Assembly (NCBI GenBank): GCA_023055355.1
Contig: JALJCS010000002.1
Location: 86,267,001 to 86,331,000 of the forward strand
Source: Agelaius tricolor
Taxonomy: Eukaryota; Chordata; Aves; Passeriformes; Icteridae
Direction: 5' to 3'
DNA: 64,000 bases
Part shown: positions 50,278-61,492 of the stretch, piece by piece
Layout of the letters: every line of letters begins with the position of its first letter
Numbering within the stretch: position 1 is the stretch's first letter
Notes under the pieces: model-generated
Database searches by the model: none
What the model was told of the DNA's origin: nothing
The model's input: only the letters and a program-made list of their open reading frames with translations
Program-made: the position numbers and the translations under genes

Positions 50278-51299
50278 TGTAGTGGGTTGACCCTGTTGAG
50301 ATGCCAGGCACCCACCAAAGCCTCTCTATCACTCCCCTCTGCAACTGGACAGGGGAGAGAAAATATAACAAAGTTCAAGGGTTAAGATGAGAGATCACTC
50401 ACTAAACACCATCACAGGCAAACCAGGCTCAAATTGGAGATATTAATTGATTTTATTATTAACAAAATCAAAGCAGGACAATGAGAAGTAAAATAAGGCC
50501 TTAAAAGCACCTTCCCCCAGTGCCTCCCTCCTTCCTACCCTGACCTCCTGCCCCAGCAGCACAGGGAGATGGGAGTGGGGTTTACAGTCAGTTCACCACA
50601 GGCTGCTCCTGCTGATGCTTGGGGAGAGAGTCCTTCCCCTGCTCCAGCGTGGGTTCCTCCCATGTGAGACAGTTCTCCACACACTTCTGCAATGTGGGTC
50701 ACTCTTCCATGGGGTGCAATCCTGCAGGAATAGGCTGCTCCACTGTGGGACCCCACAAGGTCACAAGTCCTCCCACAAAACCTGCTCCAGCATGGGCTCC
50801 TCTCTCCATTTGCCTGCAGGTCCCTGCCATGGACAGCCCATGGGATCACAGCCTCCTCTCAGGCATTCACCTGCTCCAGTGTGGGTCTCCTCCAGGGGCT
50901 GCAGGTGGATCTCTGCATCCCCGTGGATCTCCGTGGGCTGCAGGGCACAGCTGCCTCATCATGGTCTTCACCATGGGCTGCAGGAGAATCTCAGCCTGGA
51001 ACACCTCCTGCCCCTCCCTCTCCAGTGACCTGGGTGTCTGCAGGGCTGTTCTTCTCACATGTTCTCACCCCAGTCTTCTCTGGATGAAATTACATTTGCA
51101 CAATACCTTTCTTTCTTACGAGCGTGTGGCAGAGGTGTTTCCATCACTCCTAACTGGCCCAGTCTTCACCAGAGGCACATCTTTCTTGGAGCTGCCAGGG
51201 ATTGGCCAGACATGGGGGAAGCTTCTGGCAGTTTCTCACAAAAGCCACCCCTGTAGCCCCTCCACTACCAAAACCTGGCCACACAAACCCAATTTGCCA
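50278..51299 (-). mobile_element. solo LTR of an avian ERVL-like retrovirus, minus strand
   Basis: About 1 kb begins on the plus strand with TGTAGTGGGTTGACCCTG and ends near CACAAACCCAATTTGCCA. Internal landmarks, in order, are GGACAGGGGAGAGAAAATAT, a TTTATT (reverse complement of the polyadenylation signal) at 50452-50457, a run of imperfect CTGCTCCAGCATGGG repeats (about 50640-50900), and AAGCCACCCCTGTAGCCCC near the far end. The order and spacing fit, in reverse complement, a very common avian ERVL-type LTR. No internal proviral sequence adjoins it on either side, so it is solo. I could not find matching 5-base target duplications, so the ends may be off by a few bases. Several long chance frames (one of 252 codons, plus strand) arise from this sequence and are not genes. 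Confidence 0.85.
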
Positions 51300-52147
51300 T
51301 TTCACATCACTGCTCTAACAGTAGGATGCTTTCTCTATTGCCTTCTTCTCTGTTCTCTCAATCCATTTTCTTTTTAACATGGGGAAACATTTTCTTGGCA
51401 CTCCATCTAGTCTTGATCAGCCAGGAAGTGTTGACAGTGTTGCACTTTCACTGTATTAAATCTGTCAACCTAATATGAGAATAAACTCAGATTTTCTGGT
51501 AAACATACCTAGGGCACACAGAAAGCAGCTCTACAAGATACAAGCTTGTAATTTCTAATGAATCTTTTGACTATGCACACTAAGTGTGTCCTCTCCATCT
51601 CATAAACCAAGAATAAGAGCTGCCTTTTCCACGAGGAAACTGGCATTGCATTTGTGGGAGCAAGGGGCTGTTTCCAAAGTGTTATAAAAAGCAGTTTATC
51701 TGAGCTGTGGTCAATGTATCATCCTTCTCTCACTTTTTGAGCCATTTTTTTGAGAATGATGAATTGTAGTCATCACTGCATGCAATTAATTTTTCCTCAG
51801 CTGGTTCTTATAGTGTGTTTGTACTAAGTGTCCTCTAACAGCTGATAAATCATCCCTGAGTAGCTGCAGATGCAGCAGCAGTGACAAACACTGGACTGAC
51901 GACAGGAATGTGCCACACCATGTCTCTTGTCCCCTTTTCCAGGAAAGAATTTTGTGACCTTTGGTGGCATTTGCAAGAAGCCAGTTTATACTGATGTTCC
52001 ATGGCTCTATTGATCTCTGTGTAATATTAATCTTAAACAAACAGGCCATATAATTTATGTAAACTCCATAGGTAATTTAATTCCTCTCAGCAAAGGTCAG
52101 GGCAGAATATTTAAGATTTCATTTGAATAGAAATTACAGTTAGAAAT

Positions 52148-52184
52148 GAAGGGGGGGGGAAAAAAGGAGAGGGAAAGGGAGAAA
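52148..52184. repeat. homopurine run with nine consecutive G's
   Basis: All-purine tract of 37 bases on the plus strand, with a G9 block followed by GA-rich sequence. It could form triplex-like structures in principle. Confidence 0.8.
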
Positions 52185-53179
52185 TTTGGAGCTTGTCATA
52201 TCAATTATTACAGTGTAACTAAGAGGTATCGAGTTACTTCTCAAGGGCTCATCTGCACACACAGTTTGGAAATGTTTGCCTAGAAAGACTTATAAATATC
52301 TTTAAGTGTTCAAATAGTTCTAATGGATAGTGAATGAAAACATCACCCTTTTTTCAAAGAGAACTGAGACTCTCCTTAAATGAACAGAGCACATCTTTGT
52401 AACTGACCATGACTGTAGTATCCATTCTTCCTTCACCACAATCTCAAGGCCATGGAGAGTATTATTTTTCTGTTTACCTTCCAATTTCAAAAATCTTTCA
52501 ATTTTAGTGTTGAAGCTTTTCTTCTACCAGAATAATATGTGTTCATTGGGCAAGTCCAGATGTTCATATTGAAGGCATAGCTTCTGAGAAAAGATATAAA
52601 AAAAACCTACTTCATGACAAAATTTCATGCTCTGAATATTGTCTTGTTTTGCTTGATATGTCCCAAACTATCAGAATGTTGTGCCATGTTTTGGAAAGGC
52701 TTGCATAATTTCTACCACTTATCTGATGAAATAGTCTCTCTCTGGACTCAACAAAGGTCTGTCACAAGGCTGAGAGAGGACCTAGGCTGGGCATGGAGAC
52801 ATTCAGCTGGTGAAAACCTGGGAGCAATCCAATCTATGGAGAAGATTTCAGCAAGTGTCACAGTCACTTCCTCCTCCAGCTGAGAAGAGTCTGCATTCAC
52901 AGAGAAGGCTGGGGTATAAAATACTTTCAGCTACAGAACAGCGTAAGGGGTAGAGGTAGGATTTTTCAGAGTAACTCTTCATTGTATTTTTTGCTCCACT
53001 GAATGGCCTGTAAATGCTGTTGTGAAGTGGAGTAGTGGCTGATCATCACTGAGAAATGTAATCCTGCTCTCATCTTAGTGCCATGCATTGCCACACCCCA
53101 ATAATTTGCAGAAATTATTGTGTAAAAGTAAAAGCCCTTGTCCCCATTCAGCAAGTAGTGACCACTAGGAATTCAGAAG

Positions 53180-53520
53180 CAAAGAGCACCTGCAGCTGCA
53201 TCTCTAAACTCTGGCTGCCCACTGCTCTGAGGCAGCTGCAGCATCTGCTGCAGGTCTTGCTGCTGCAGCTCCTGCTGCACTCCCACTCCCATCAGCAGCA
53301 TCTGTCTCACCAGCTTTGCAGCAGCATCTTCCATCTTGCAGCTGGCTGCCTTTGCTCTGTCAGAGGCCCATCTGCCTCCACACTGCCTGTCTCTGTTACT
53401 GATATGATTGAAATCACACCTGCTCCTCCACTGGCTGCTGCTCTCATTATGGCTGTAATGTCATTCGCTCTTGTGCTTTCTGCTGCTGTTACTGCCATAA
53501 TGTCCAGGCATCTGACTCAG
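53180..53520. repeat. CTG/CAG-rich imperfect triplet patch
   Basis: Many CTG, GCTGC and CAGCAG words occur without a uniform unit. Two related segments (GCTGCTCTCATTATGGCTG near 53438 and GCTGCTGTTACTGCCATAAT near 53481) suggest internal duplication. One plus-strand frame stays open across it (147 codons), and minus-strand frames encode Q- or A-rich peptides. The peptide is low in complexity and I see no supporting exon structure. Confidence 0.45.
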
Positions 53521-53724
53521 GTTTGACACAGTTACTCATAACCTCTGCTCTTGTTCTAAGATGAGGACATGAGTGTAGCTGGGCTGATGTGACCTGAAGA
53601 TTCATCTAAAGCCATGTTTCTGGCCATCTCCATGCACTAAGGGGGAAATTGTAGGCTCTCTACAATAAGTAATGTGGGAAGATTGATGCTGATCTTTCCT
53701 TGCTCCTTCAGTTGGTGCAGCAGC

Positions 53725-53835
53725 TATAGTTAGCTGGGATTTGGGAGAACTAGGTTCAGATTCTGCTTCACAATCAATTTGTTCTATTACTTAGGCATAA
53801 ATTTATTGTGGAGTTTTACACTTTGTGTCACCAGT
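53725..53835 (+). mobile_element. ancient MIR-like SINE relic
   Basis: GGGATTTGGGAGAACTAGG leads into a B-box-like GGTTCAGATTC (53753-53763) and TGCTTCACAATC, in the order of the MIR/CORE-SINE family head. Downstream similarity is weak. Confidence 0.45.
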
Positions 53836-55010
53836 GCCCATTTTCCGGTGGTTGGTTTTCACTATGAAAGGAAATGTGAGTGTCTTTGTCTTAAAGTTCC
53901 CCATGCAGTGGATGAGGAAAGTTACAAGAACCTCAGGAATTTTCTCAAAAGTTGCAGCACTGAGAAAAGGCTTCCCCACAGGAAATGGAAATGACATGGA
54001 CACTTTCTTTAATGCAAGGTAAAACCATCCCCTGGAGGGATGTGCCTGTTTCTTTTCAAAATGAAAGAGGACTCAGTCCTTCTTTCTCAAAAAACAGCTG
54101 ACGTGCAAGTGCTCACTTTCCCCTCTGGATGCAATGGCAGGTCTGAAAAAAGTAACTGAGGGATGAGATTTCAGTGAGTTTTGGCTGTCAGTTTGAAATA
54201 ATGCCTTCCCATCCCACCTCCACCAGAAGTTTGCCTCAAAATTATTAAAGAGCTGGGTGTATGTAGGGAATTTTCTCATCTACAAGCTCTGCATACAGTG
54301 CTTAAAAATTCAGCAGGTGACAGGGGAGAGGGATGGACCACCCTTTGGCCGTGAAGAAGAAATTTGAGCTGTGGTGATCTGAGCCATCTTCTATGAGCTA
54401 TGGCTCCCACAAGTAGCAATGGTGATAGTTATGTAAAACAACAGCTTTGGGTTAAAAAATAAAGAAAAGAGAGAGAGAGGTAAAGGACTAGCCTTGTAGG
54501 TCTGCTCTCAAGGACCATTGTTACAGGACAGGGAGGAGCATTATCTGGTGAAGTCCTGTTGCTGGTTATTCAATGTGATCACAGGTTTTCTCAGTAAATC
54601 TCTGCCATGCAGTAAAACTCACCTGGTTACTCATGGAAATACAGAAACAAATTGAACTTTCTCGTTTTCTTGTAAGCAATCCTACTTCCAGGCCAAAAGC
54701 TTGGCTCCTCACACATGCCCCCCTCAGGCCTGTCTTCACTGGTGTATGCTGGCACACCTGGTATTCTTCATTGCAAGCTTCAACCCAAAAGGCATACCAT
54801 TCACTTACACCACGTTGGCATGCTCTGCTAGAGTAAAAAGTCACCATCTTTGAGCCACTAAGCCCTGAGAAGAGGCTGGGCTCCTCAGCTTAAGCACAGC
54901 CCTTGCAAATATGTTGATTTGTGTTCAGGCTCATGGGTTTGTGACTCCTAATGTATATTTGTAAGACTTCTCTGGCTCATTGGTAGTATACCTCAGCATA
55001 TCATAATATG

Positions 55011-55072
55011 TCTCCTCTCCTCTCCTCTCCTCTCCTCTCCTCTCCTCTCCTCTCCTCTCCTCTCCTCTCCTC
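55011..55072. repeat. (TCTCC)12 pentanucleotide microsatellite
   Basis: Twelve uninterrupted TCTCC units (AGGAG-type on the minus strand). All-pyrimidine on the plus strand, and likely length-polymorphic. Confidence 0.97.
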
Positions 55073-55074
55073 AG

Positions 55075-57395
55075 TTCTAGTCCCAGCTCCCTGTGGATGT
55101 TTTGTTATGGTGCACTGTCACACCCACTGCAGTGGATGCTGTGGGAAGTGGTGATGGAGCAGTCTGACAATGCTGAGTCAGGCAGCCCCACGCTTGCTGA
55201 GCTCAGGACACTCCACTATCCTCCTAGAAGGCAGCAGGCTCTGTCTGGGTGCTTACATTGCAATAACTGTGTAACATTTGCAGAATCAGGAGTCCAATCT
55301 GCCATCAAAATGATCCACAAAAGCAGCTGGTCTCATGCCTGTCTGGTCAAACTAGACCAAACCTCTAAACCTTCTGAGGTTTGCCCATCACTAATAATTA
55401 ATGTTTAACTTTGATAAAGCTGACATTTGGTTTATAAAGGCAGACTAATAAGCTCCAAGAAGGCTCAGAAATCCTATCAAGTGTTGCATTACAAATCTTA
55501 AAAAATTGCTCTAAAAATTAACATAATCTACTGCTGGGCACGTTAGTATATTAATGTGATTGGAAGCGTGACCTCTTTCTGCTAACTTTCCAAATGACCC
55601 CAGTAAATCTGTGGCATTTCTACTTATGTTAGAGATAACTATTTTTTACAGACCTGTAAAAATATAAGATACAGAAAATATAGATACAAAAAATACTGTA
55701 TTTTCAGGGCTTTAAAAATTTCTGTTACAGGCTTTTGTCTTATATGAATGTGTTTTGTATTTAATGAGTAGCTCAAAGTTTACACATTTTACGCAACTGG
55801 TTTTTGTCTGGGCTTTTTTCTTTGGCTTTCCATTTCTGAGGCAGATGTTATCTTTATGGTTAAAGAGGTTTGGGCCTCCCTCTGTGACATTTAAAGGACC
55901 CAAAGCTTACTAATTTTAATTTCAGTGGCTGCAGCTAACAAGTAGTGGGAGTTACTGACCTTGAGATGACATGCATGGAAGGACAAAGTGTAATGGGGAC
56001 TTTGTCATATCTCTGTGTGTCTCTGTTGAATGGCAGCTGCAATGTGCATCTATGTGTTTTAGATGTGCTATTTCCCTCCCCAGCCTTATGGATGGACATC
56101 ATCTCTATGACATGAATGATGCAGTAGAGAATAACATACACAGTCACTTACACAAGGGGAAGAAAACAAGGAAGAGGAAGTAAATAAGATGAAATGAAAA
56201 GTAGGAAGCAATGTGTTTTCTCATATCTTCATCTTCCTTCAGCCTGACTCAGGGTGAAGGTTTTGCTTGCAATTCTTAATCTATTCAGAACACAGAGCTA
56301 AAGCCAGGTACAATATTAATGATAAACATTAGCCCTCACAAATTGCTAAATCTTTTTCCAGCTTTTGACATTCCCTCTTTAATACAATGTTGTTTCTTCC
56401 TGTTCCTTATCTACTCCTTGCCTTCTGTGAGCATGGGAGCCCATCTTTCTTTGAATTGATGGGTCTTCATCAGATATGTTGATTGTTGTCCTCTTCACCA
56501 AATACCCTGGGTGTCTCAGTATGCCTTAAACAGATCAAAGCAAATTTTCTTCATTCTCCATCTTCTGAAATGGCTGTGGAGTACTGCACAGTTTGTCCCA
56601 GCTCCTTCTGATCTGACAGCAATTAACATACTAAGAAAAATGGCACACATATCCTAGAGAATATGTGTGAAATCTGAAAAAAATATGGACTAAGGGGTAG
56701 AGCAAGTACAGGGAGTGATGAAGAATGATAAATTTGCAATAGAATGGAGTTATTAAGCTTCTTGTAAATATAAATTGAATTCACTAGGTGATATTGGGTC
56801 CAAATAATTGGAGAGAATTTTTAAAATGTTGACAGTTTCATCATACACTCAGAAACATTTTGGCAGAAGAAAGTCTGTTCAGCCTTAACTGCATTTTTCC
56901 CAATGCACTTTTTCCCCAGATGAGCTACTGAAGAGGAAAAAAGATAAATTTCTTCCTGCAGGTCTAGGCTACTCAAGCTGCAGGGAGTTGAAGGTGTGCA
57001 TCTCCTTTTTAACATCTTGGCTATTCCCCAAATGTGCCTGGCTGACTAAGTGGCCATCTGTGTGAATTGACTGTGTTGTCCCTGGCTCCAGTGACCACCC
57101 AGCCTGAACTCTGCAAGGGGGGCTGCCTGCCTGTGGTTGGTTTCTTCCCCAAATAGCTCTGAAGTGTGGCTTGGTGTGTGCTCTAAGTAAAATTATGCTA
57201 CTGTTCAGTTCTCCGCTTGATTAAAATGTATCTTTCAGCATTTAAGGGTGGGCAGTGACTTCCTGGGATTAGAAAGGGAAGTGAACTGGCTGGAAAGCAG
57301 CAAGGAAAGAAGTTGTTTACGAGTAGTGTGAGGGCAGAGTAGCATGTGTTGCTGAAATCTGGGGCTTGGCTGCATTACTCAACTCCAGTTACAGA
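55075..57395. other. unique noncoding sequence, nothing recognised
   Basis: AT-rich single-copy-looking sequence without recognisable gene, RNA or mobile element. The frames at 55097-55408 and 55971-56183 carry no domain. Confidence 0.55.
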
Positions 57396-57399
57396 TCTG

Positions 57400-57870
57400 C
57401 TAAATACGTTCCGAGTCCCGTTTTCTTTCTTAATAGCACACACACGGACGCTTTTCCCAGAAGAATGATTCATCTGCTGTGGTATCCCAGATAAATTTCA
57501 GGAGAGCAGGCTGCCTTGGGCTGACAGTGTATCGTTTGCCTCAGGACAAATGCCCTCACAGACTGTCAAGTTGGCTGAACACAGGCTTCTGAAGAATTGG
57601 ACTTTTTCAACATGTAAGCTTTCACTCAGCATAACAATTTTTATTCCCGTAATAAACGTTTTGAACAGCTTTGGAAATCCTCTCATGGCTGTGGCAGGAG
57701 AGGCACCACCGTCCACAGGAAGTACAACTATTATAAATTCACAAGTACAATCACTACTTAACAGGTGTGTGTGAAACATGAGTGAGTACACTGAGGTGCC
57801 CCTTCACTAATTTATAGAAACTGAAACCTCAGTTGTTTTGAAGGCATGAATGTTGCAGTGGCTGTCAACT
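57400..57870. promoter_or_regulatory. candidate conserved noncoding block
   Basis: A non-repetitive stretch with several CpGs in a CpG-poor region (for example at CGTTCCGAGTCCCG and CCCGTAATAAACG), directly beside the hairpin pair at 57881-58002. Inference from composition only. Confidence 0.2.
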
Positions 57871-57880
57871 TAATGAACAA

Positions 57881-57939
57881 GATAGGTTTTTTCGATCAAC
57901 TTATTTCACAAAGAAATAAGTTGATAAAAGAAACCTATT
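57881..57939. other. 27-base-arm hairpin, 5-base loop
   Basis: Arms 57881-57907 and 57913-57939 are complementary at 23 of 27 positions (one of the others is a G-U pair), with a perfect inner stem of 13 pairs (ATCAACTTATTTC and its complement) around the loop ACAAA. It is followed 38 bases later by a second hairpin. Possible readings are a structured noncoding RNA or microRNA precursor, a palindromic conserved element of the Eulor kind, or the core of a decayed MITE. No reading is proven. Confidence 0.75.
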
Positions 57940-57977
57940 TTAAGTCTTTTAATGACCAATTTTTAAAGCAGTCAAAA

Positions 57978-58002
57978 TATTGGCTTCCTGAGGAAGCCAA
58001 TA
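57978..58002. other. second, perfect 25-base palindrome
   Basis: TATTGGCTTCC and GGAAGCCAATA are exact inverse complements around TGA. Outer sequences TTTTAAA (about 57961-57967) and TTTTAAAA (58008-58015) can also pair, extending the structure with a bulge. It sits in tandem with the hairpin at 57881-57939. Confidence 0.8.
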
Positions 58003-58024
58003 GCTGATTTTAAAAGTGGCAGGG

Positions 58025-58051
58025 TTTTTTTTTTCTTTGTTTTTTGTTTTT
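58025..58051. repeat. T-rich run
   Basis: T10 followed by CTTTG and more T-runs, directly after the hairpin pair. It might be an A-rich tail on the minus strand or simple low complexity. Confidence 0.75.
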
Positions 58052-58398
58052 AATAGATATATGTGTATGCTTAGAATATGAAAAGAAAGTATTTTCAACC
58101 TCCAGAGTCATTGGAGTGGACAGTAACATTTTCTTGCAAGTAGAGGACAAGATTTCGAAGGTTTGGCCCAGGCTTTGATACAGACTTGTTTTCTGCCAGT
58201 AGCAATTAATGTCGCTCTCTTTTCTCTGTCAGATGAGTTGGATAACATTCTCAGTTGCACTGGAATCTAATCAATTTTCCTAAAACATCTAAAGATCCTT
58301 GGATGGGAAACAGTATCTGATTCAAATACCGAATCTATAGTTTCTGAAATTTTCTGTCTGAACACCTTCTGGCTCAATATGTTTGCATCTTAGTGAAA

Positions 58399-58519
58399 AA
58401 AGGAAAGGAAAGGAAAGGAAAGGAAAGGAAAGGAAAGGAAAGGAAAGGAAAGGAAAGGAAAGGAAAGGAAAGGAAAGGAAAGGAAAGGAAAGGAAAGGAA
58501 AGGAAAGGAAAGGAAAGGA
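58399..58519. repeat. (GGAAA)24 pentanucleotide microsatellite
   Basis: About 24 uninterrupted units with no visible mismatch, purine-only on the plus strand (TTTCC on the minus). Because the unit is 5 bases, both strands stay open and encode pentapeptide repeats (KGKER on plus, LSFPF on minus). These are artefacts. Length and purity predict high polymorphism. Confidence 0.98.
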
Positions 58520-60942
58520 TTGAGTTTGAGCTTGAACCAGCTTTCCTTCTGTCTTATTTGGTCCTCACTAGTGCTGTGCCACACCTTCTGGCTTTTCTCC
58601 TTTTTATTCCTCTGGATATTAAGAAAATGCCCAGCTTATTTTAATGGTCATAGAATGAGAAAATGAAATATCACTTTTTTATGTAAATTAGTTATTTTCT
58701 TATGCTGAAGAAGCAGCTTTTTTTGATGGCAGTGGCTTCTGTTGTATTTATGTTCCTCCATTGATCTCATCAGGGTGCCAGATGAGCCACCCTTACAGCT
58801 GGGTCCAATATTAATGAGGAAAGGGACCTGTTAATTGTAGCAAGTGGTTCAGAGACCAGTGCTTCAAAGCCAATTCAGCCAGACGAGACTGAACCTCCCT
58901 GTGCACTGTTTTTCACGTGAACTTTTATAATCTTTTGACAAAATATTCGATATAGAGACACAGAATTTTCAATGAAGAAGTTATTTTTGCCATTAAGGAC
59001 GAGCATTGTGACCTGCCATCTTCCTCTTATGAGACTGAATGATTAACCAAGGTTATCCTATCAAATGATGGTTTATTTTATTTTCTAGAAATAAGGTGAA
59101 TTGAATCTACACCAGAGCATGGGGAATTTTCAATTATTTGCTGTGAACCAGTCTCCTTCAGCTTTTTGTGTTTTTTAAACTTTGTGGTTTTTAACTCTCT
59201 AAGGGAAATATCTCTCTGCTAAAAGTCTATTTTGCTGTAAGTTGCAGGGCTTCAACTGACATTCTGGTGGATATTGCAGTGAACTTCTTGGTCTCTTAGG
59301 CTTGTTATTCAATACTCCTCATTTTGCTTCTTTTATTCTGAGAAATATATGATGGTCATATGAACTTTTAAACTTTTGCTCAGGCACAGTGTAGAAACCC
59401 ATGGTTCTCAGATGTGCAGGTCTTTCTCCTCTCTTATGTCTGGTAGAGCATTCACTAGCTACTGGTTTAGAGGGAAAAGATCTTTAGTACCAGGTACGTC
59501 CTAGGAAAGAATTTTGGCACAAAGTCATTTTGTTGTAAGCTAGAAAGGAATTCACTAGGAGCTGTTGTCAGCAATGCTTGTTGCAGCCCACCAAAGGGAG
59601 GGTTCTCTGAAGAAGGTCTTTGTCATCCTTGGGACTCTCCTTTAGCAGTTCCAGCTGTGAAGACAGCAGGGTGCTCATTGCTGCTAGGCACCATGGGGGT
59701 ATGGAAAAGGGAATATCTTCTGAGCAATTTCCAGTCTTTGTTCAAAAGCTGACCAAGTATTTTCTTCACGGACATTATTTCACAGAGATGGAAGTAATGG
59801 ATCAAATATTTCTAAGCGTAGGATGCAAGTGCACTTAAAATATTTTTCAATCTTTTTCAAAATAATCAGTAATTTGGTTTACTCTCTGGGGTTTATAAAA
59901 AATAAGATAGGAAAGGAAATAATAATTTCAAAAAGTGATTAATTTGTATGTGTTTTACTTAAGCATGACTGTAAATTTGGTTATCCTATTCACAAATGAA
60001 AACATTATGTGAAGTATATTGTGATTTCAGAAGAGTTTGTAAGGTACTACTAGAAGTTATTTGGACAGTTACATTTTCTGAGGTTTCTTAAAATCCACAA
60101 CTATGATTGTCCTCAGTAAGAGTCCTTTCCTTTCCATCTGTAGTAGTGCTCACTATAGTTTTTTTATAGCCTAGGTTTTCTGACTGTGTCAATCCACTGG
60201 CAGTTTTCTTTGACCTTCCTGTATAGTGCACACTAAATATTACTTAAGAATAAAAAAATTTGTTAATGGTTTTTTAGTTTTTGTTAGGAACCTATGGTTG
60301 TGAGCTAATAATATCCTAGTTCACAACTGTCATTTCTATCTCTGTCATCACTTGCCCTCTGGAAGTTATGTCTGTGTTTTATAAGTCAGTGTTCAGGATC
60401 TTTATTTTTATGTAGACTTTTGCCCATTCTAGCCAGGATTATTTGTATACAAACAAAGATTTTTTTCACATTACATACCCACTTCCACTCATCTTTGGAC
60501 AGGAACACTTAGAACATTATCAATATTACATTTCACAACTAATCATCAGCTAGTTGAAACTGGCAGATGAAAATGTTTGGTTCCATTATGTCATCCCATT
60601 CTTGTTTCACTGGTCAATGTGTCATTTATAGCTGTGGTAAAATTAGTTCAAAGCATGAAGAACTTGAACAACCCATGTTCAGTAGTTATCAAGTATTGAT
60701 AAAGGACAAAGCTTTGAGCTGAAAATCTGTGATATGATGGAAACTTGTATAGCTTTCCTGAGGTTTTCAAATTTGTTGATTCCTGTTGTAGGCAGGAGCT
60801 GGGACTTACCAAAGAATTTGTGGACAGAGCAACTGCATCAAAGATTCTGCAATCTTTGCATCAGGGCAGCATGCTTTTTCTTCACATCTGTGATTAAATT
60901 TCCATGAAAGACATTGTGATTAATGACTACAAATCTGAAAGA

Positions 60943-60987
60943 AATCCTGAATTACACCAAACTCTAAAGTTTGGTGTAACTCAGATT
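60943..60987. other. hairpin with arms of about 20 bases
   Basis: Arms 60943-60963 and 60968-60987 pair with one mismatch and one bulge around the loop CTAA. The inner stem TTACACCAAACT with AGTTTGGTGTAA is perfect (12 pairs). Compact size and near-perfect pairing stand out from the surroundings. Confidence 0.7.
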
Positions 60988-61452
60988 CATGGACAAGGTG
61001 ACATGAGACAGATACATTAAAATAAATGGAATCTTTCCTATGTTGTGGCTTCCCAGCCATTTCACAGCTTTTGGAGTCAACCACATTACACCTCGCATAG
61101 CAGATTTGCATCTGCAAAAGATCACTTTCTGTCAAGTAACTGTGCTCTTATACAAAGTGGCCGTTTCAACCTTGTTCCTTCAGTCTGTCTGCTCTGTGAT
61201 CAATATCACAGTCTAGACCTGGATGACTGCAGAATCTGATTGCAGCTTAATTTCCCACAAGAGTAGCTAGACCTGCTGAAACAGCTTGAATATGCAGCAC
61301 TGAATAAGCAGGCTGAGTGACAAATGCCCTCACACCATATTGGGAAGCCCAATTAGCAGAGTGCATCTTGCTGTGTTATTTTTCTTCCTATTGCATTTTG
61401 GAAGGATTAAACTCTGGGACAGTCATTGTTAAGTAAAGGAAAATAACATTGG

Positions 61453-61492
61453 AATCCATTACTGAATAAATAAAAATCCATTACTGAGTAAA
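61453..61492. repeat. 18-base tandem duplication, 22-base period
   Basis: AATCCATTACTGAATAAA (61453-61470) is repeated at 61475-61492 with one mismatch. Confidence 0.8.

Larger units (their letters stand above)
51305..55005. other. unique noncoding sequence with small repeats
   Basis: No supported gene. It holds the purine run at 52148-52184, the CTG/CAG-rich patch at 53180-53520, the MIR-like relic at 53725-53835 and a GA-rich run at 54462-54480. Confidence 0.5.

Noticed and set aside
50619..51377. 252-codon plus-strand open frame, longest in the window
   Set aside because: It lies almost entirely within the antisense of the ERVL-like LTR. LTRs of this type are GC-rich and give chance frames.
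53083..53526. 147-codon plus-strand frame rich in leucine and alanine
   Set aside because: It follows from the CTG-rich composition. The hydrophobic run is low complexity, not a convincing membrane protein.
58390..58644. Repetitive peptides KGKER and LSFPF on opposite strands
   Set aside because: They are translations of the GGAAA microsatellite, which stays open on both strands because the unit is 5 bases.
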